Shown: one piece after another, positions 60,130 through 64,000 of the stretch
Layout: every line of letters starts with the position of its first letter
How positions within the stretch are numbered: the first letter of the stretch is position 1
Assembly (NCBI RefSeq): GCF_001522545.3
Contig: NC_031770.1
Location: forward strand, 20,296,105 to 20,360,104
Reading direction: 5' to 3'
Length of the DNA: 64,000 nucleotides
Source of the DNA: Parus major
Taxonomy: Eukaryota > Chordata > Aves > Passeriformes > Paridae
Notes under the pieces: model-generated
What the model was told of the DNA's origin: nothing
Seen by the model: the letters and a program-made list of their open reading frames with translations, nothing else
Databases searched by the model: none
Program-made: the position numbers and the translations under genes

Positions 60130-60880
60130 GTGACAAGAGTTCAAATCTGGATGTGCTTTATTTGGGCGCGAGGTAAACACTGGAGCCAGGGAGGGTTCCT
60201 GGGTGAAGTCAGCATAAATGCGAGGCATGCCTTCCTACGGAGCACGCTTTTTTGTCAGAGCAGTAAAACAACAAACAGCGCCGCGAGAAATAACAAGAAA
60301 TAAAATACTTTGTGTTCTAATCTATCACAAATGTTTATCTAGCAAATACATAGTTCAAGTGCCTGAGCTATCCAGATTGATTTAATTTTTTTTTAAAAAA
60401 AAATCTGCTGTGCTGACCATGCTCAGGGGTGGGGGAAAGCAGGGGGGGAAGGTTTTATTATAATCCATGGCACGTCGCTTCCCTGGCTGCACAGCAGAGC
60501 TTTCAAAGAGAGCTTTAAAGACCCTGTTGTTTCACTGGGAGGAGCAGCCTACTCACATTGCCCGGGCAGCAGAGCTCACATCACGAAACAAGCAGGAGCT
60601 CCTGTCCTTCGTGCACAGCTTTAGTATTTATTTCTTTGGAGGTCTAATCACGAAGGTTACTGGAAAATGTTCACTCTGATGAATAAAAACTTGCCCTGTT
60701 CAGCCATTTTCACTTTTGCTCACAGTCAAGATGTGACAGACTGATAGCTTTAGAGAGCAGCTGGTGGCATTTCAGCAATTGCTGCCTGTCTGTCCATGCT
60801 CACCTATTGACACCTGCTTGCAGATTTACTTTGAAGTGAGCAGACAGGTTAAAATGACTATCAAGCACAAATAAAATATT
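60130..60880. promoter_or_regulatory. Candidate distal regulatory element (CpG-bearing)
   Basis: Inside AT-rich intergenic DNA this stretch has local CpG clusters (GGGCGCGAGG near 60,164 and GCGCCGCGAG near 60,280), a TTATTATAATCCATGG segment, E-box-like CAGCTGGTGG, TCAAAG-type words and TGACAG cores. It is not a CR1, LTR or simple repeat, and no frame has a domain. Retained CpGs in unique non-coding sequence suggest a hypomethylated, constrained element; this is inference without alignment. Confidence 0.35.
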
Positions 60881-63703
60881 CTGTGCTATTTTAGTTATCA
60901 GGCTGTTCAGTGAAGCCTTCCCAAGGGTGCAAACAATATTTCTTTTTTAATCTAAAATATACCATTTTTTTCTCTAATCTGAAGTATAGTCTCTGATGCT
61001 AAATGTCATTTAGCACATTAGTAATGGATTTTATCTGCACATATCTCAGGTTTAACTATTTTCCTTTTAGTAAGTATTACTAGTTAGCCAGAAGACTTGA
61101 AAACAAAAGACTGTAGTCAAAAAAAGCTTTACTAAAACCAACTGAATACAAGCAATTACAAAATTATGAAGACATAGCTCTCCCCACTTCCAGCAATTAT
61201 TTTTAGTTAAATAATTCATTCAAAAATACATTTGCCTCTATTTCCTCTTAAAAACCTAGCTATTTTCCCTAACAGGAGGGGAACTAAAGCCTTCATAATA
61301 ACCCTGTGAACTGCTTACTCAGAATGCTGATGTTTTTACGTTCTGCATTTTTATAGGTCAAATTCCTGCTTTAGCTCTCTGTTACTGTGGCATTCTGTAC
61401 AGCCAGGGCTGTTAAATTATTTCAAGTCTGCGAGGAATAATAATGTCTTGGATTAGTGTTCTGCTGATATTTAACCTTAAAAGCTATGTTTCTGAGAAAA
61501 CACTGATATCATCCTCACCCCCCAATTCAGGGTGCTTCTTTTATTGGCATAACAAAGCAGTAGAAGATAAAACAACAGACAAATTCTGCAGTTTTTATAT
61601 CTGACTTCTCTGCCTCAGCTCTGATTTCACCCATGCAAGTCTACCATCAGCACTATTTTGCCCTGTAATAAGGCCTAACAGCACCCAGGTATTTCCTACT
61701 GATTTGGGAAAAAAACCCAGTCTGTTGATTTACTGTATATTATTATTTAATTTTTTAAAATGTTTTTTGCCACTAAGGGAAAAAAAAAAAGGCATTAAAA
61801 ATGGTAGTTTCTAGTTCTATCAATTTTTTTTAAGTTCTACTTGCCATTTTCTTCAGAGGCCAGCAACGCATACTAAAACATCTTAATGTATTTCATCACT
61901 GTAATCTCCAGATCAGCAGGTAGGCAATAATGATTTTATTTCTCTGCTAGATTAAAAGGCAACATGTTACCTTGAAGTGCTAAAAGTTATGCAATAAATC
62001 AAAGACCAAAATCATAATAATCATAATTCAACTTCTCTGAAGATCAGAGGCATGAGCTGTCTGAACTTCCTGACTAAAAGAATGGGGTTCTTCTGTACCT
62101 TTGTTTTGTAGTGTAAGCACAGATGGCAACTAAATACCACACAGCTGCTCTCTCACCTCCCCTCACCCCCAGGTAGGATGTGAAGGAGAACTGGGGGGGA
62201 AAAAAGATAAACAAGGTAAAAGAACAACTGAATTATGGAAATAAAGTAAAATAAACCACTACTCATAACAACAACAATGAAATGAATAACTGCAGTGACA
62301 GGAGACAGAGGGAGAGAAACAAGTGATGCATCACAAACAAGTGATGCACAACAGTTGTGTAGCCAATTCCCCCCAGTGTGTATACAGGGAACAATGGTTC
62401 TGTGGTGTGGGCTATCCCTTTGGCCAGTTCAGCTCAGCTGTCCTGGCTGTGCTCCCTGCCAGCTTCTTGTGCACCTCTACACTGGCAAAATATGTAAAAA
62501 CTTAAAAGTCCTTGACATAGAGCAAGCACTGCTCAGCAAGGACCAAAATATCAGTGTGTTATCAACATTATTCTCATACTAAATCCAAAACACAGCAATG
62601 TACCAGCTTCTAAGGACACAATTGTCCCAGCTAAAATCAGGGCACCTTGCCAAGTGCAATACTAAATCTGGCCTTTCTCTGACTTTGTCCTACCATAATG
62701 GTTCTATTTATGCTGAGAGTCCACTTACATGCGAAATTAAGCAGCCTTACTTCTAATAATTATCAGTTTCAGCAGCCTCTGGGAGACAAAAATCATGTAT
62801 CAACCATAATCCAGGTATGTCTACAAAGCCATCAGGAAACATCCATTTTCATTCAGTTCAAGCACACACTTCCATGCGGGCCTTTTTTTGCAGTGCTTCA
62901 GACCCCTTGCATATTTATTCTTGGCCATTCCCAAATCCATTTCCCAGAATGTCCAAAAGATCACAGTAACTTGCTAATCCTGGGCAATTTGCAGCCAGAG
63001 AGCACTGCAGGGTCCTGAATTTTAATGCTGATGTGTATCTGCAGTACCAGCAGCCACTCCATGAAGCCTATGAAAGCTACAGGCTCCTGATTTTTTTGGA
63101 CAATTCTGTCAGATTTACATATTAATGTAGTAATTAATGAGATAAATTGTTTGTATCACTCACCTGGTAGCAAAAACGGGGCAGTTTTCCTGATGGGCTT
63201 TGGAGAATCTCATGCTCAGGAGACACATATTTGATGCTACAAGCCCTGACTGGATTCTACATGCAGGACAAGCACTCTGGCCTGGAGTCCCAAAGGACTA
63301 AAGCTGGTTTTACACTTTACGAGAACAAAGGATTTTTTCATGTTATCACATGAAAATTAGAAAAACTTTCTAGATCTGAAGAGCTGGCAAAACTGCCATA
63401 AGATGCAGGCTTTGTCTCACTCAAGACAAGCACAGAAGCAACACCATTTATTCCTTTATGATTAGCCATAATTTAGGCTAGTTGCTGAATGTCAGCTCTT
63501 AGCAGATGCTATAAAACTTTCAAATACAGCCAGCGTGGAAGTTAATCTCAAGAACAATCCATGTTGAATAAATTCTTTTCATTGGCTATTGTATTTTTTT
63601 ATTTCATCAGCTCAGATGAGCTAAGACAGACAAAGTAATACAGCCTCTGTTTCTAGAAGCCTGAAAATACCAATAATGTTTAAACTGCATCCCCCTAAAT
63701 GAT
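60881..63703. other. Intergenic, no gene recognised
   Basis: This 2.8 kb holds short A and T runs (for example an A-rich run near 61,780-61,791) and no coding region or repeat family that I recognise. The tandem word ACAAGTGATGCA occurs twice at about 62,319-62,348. Confidence 0.65.
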
Positions 63704-64000
63704 AGAATCATAGAATGGTTTGGGTTGAGAGGAACCTTAAAGATCATCTAGATCCATTCCCCTGTCATGGGCAGCACCACCTTCCACTAGACCCAGTTGC
63801 TCAAAGCTTCACCCAGCCTGGTCTTGAACCAGGCACAGGGCATCCACCATTTTTATGGGCAAGTTGCAGCGCCTCACTACCCTTCTCTGTATTTAAACTT
63901 ACTCTATTCCAGCTGGAAGCCATTCCCCCTTGTCCTATCACTACATGCCCTTATAGATAATCCCTCTCCAGCTCTTTTGTAGCTCCCTTCAGGCACTGGT
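63704..64000 (-). mobile_element. CR1 LINE 3' end, minus orientation, continues past the window
   Basis: The sequence starts AGAATCATAGAATGGTTTGG, the reverse complement of the CR1 terminus. It goes on with AACCTTAAAGATCATCTAGA, TGGGCAGCACCACCTTCCAC and CTCAAAGCTTCACCCAGCCT to the window edge. The element is therefore on the minus strand and cut by the window end. The opposite strand carries short frames with no retained reverse-transcriptase motifs. Confidence 0.95.

Noticed and set aside
60467..60679. 70-codon frame inside the candidate regulatory element
   Set aside because: It is too short, has no recognisable motif and no neighbouring exon in phase. The sequence is more plausible as non-coding.
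28489..64000. Search for KCNK2 exons, tRNA, snRNA, microRNA-like hairpins or CRISPR-like arrays
   Set aside because: No two-pore channel motif (GYGD- or GFGD-like) appears in the frames I read, no RNA gene was recognised, and no spaced repeat array exists. KCNK2, if syntenic, should lie beyond the right end.

Overview
This window is vertebrate nuclear DNA, almost certainly from a bird and possibly a songbird. Two genes have GT-AG introns and long non-coding stretches, and KCTD3 is compact (18 coding exons in 23.4 kb). The interspersed repeats are truncated CR1 LINE 3' ends typical of birds, plus two solo-LTR-like insertions. There is no prokaryotic-style gene packing.

Layout. 1-2,648 (+): the last two coding exons of USH2A (usherin), the distal cytoplasmic tail, ending in the PDZ ligand DTHL; the rest of the gene lies left of the window. 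4,197-27,567 (-): a complete KCTD3 gene. I placed all 18 coding exons with phase-consistent GT/AG junctions; they sum to 2,457 nt, or 818 residues plus stop, against about 815 in the human protein as I recall it. The two genes converge with 1.55 kb between stop codons, and each has candidate poly(A) signals in that gap. About 27.2-28.05 kb: a CpG-island promoter at the KCTD3 5' end. 28.05-64 kb: intergenic DNA with no recognisable gene. It holds four CR1 pieces, a 737-bp solo LTR with an exact 5-bp target duplication, a second LTR-like block beside it, simple repeats, some GC-richer islands of unknown origin and two stretches that look like candidate regulatory elements.

KCTD3 next to USH2A matches human chromosome 1q41, where KCNK2 lies on the far side of KCTD3. 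The 36 kb at the right is therefore probably part of the KCTD3-KCNK2 interval. The two genes are not known to act together: usherin belongs to the Usher complex of photoreceptors and hair cells, and KCTD3 is a BTB/WD-like adaptor reported to act on the HCN3 channel.

I found no new multi-gene system. The most useful observations are the TISU/YY1-like element over the KCTD3 start codon, the CR1 insertion against its promoter, the dated-by-structure solo LTR, and the candidate regulatory stretches in the intergenic half.
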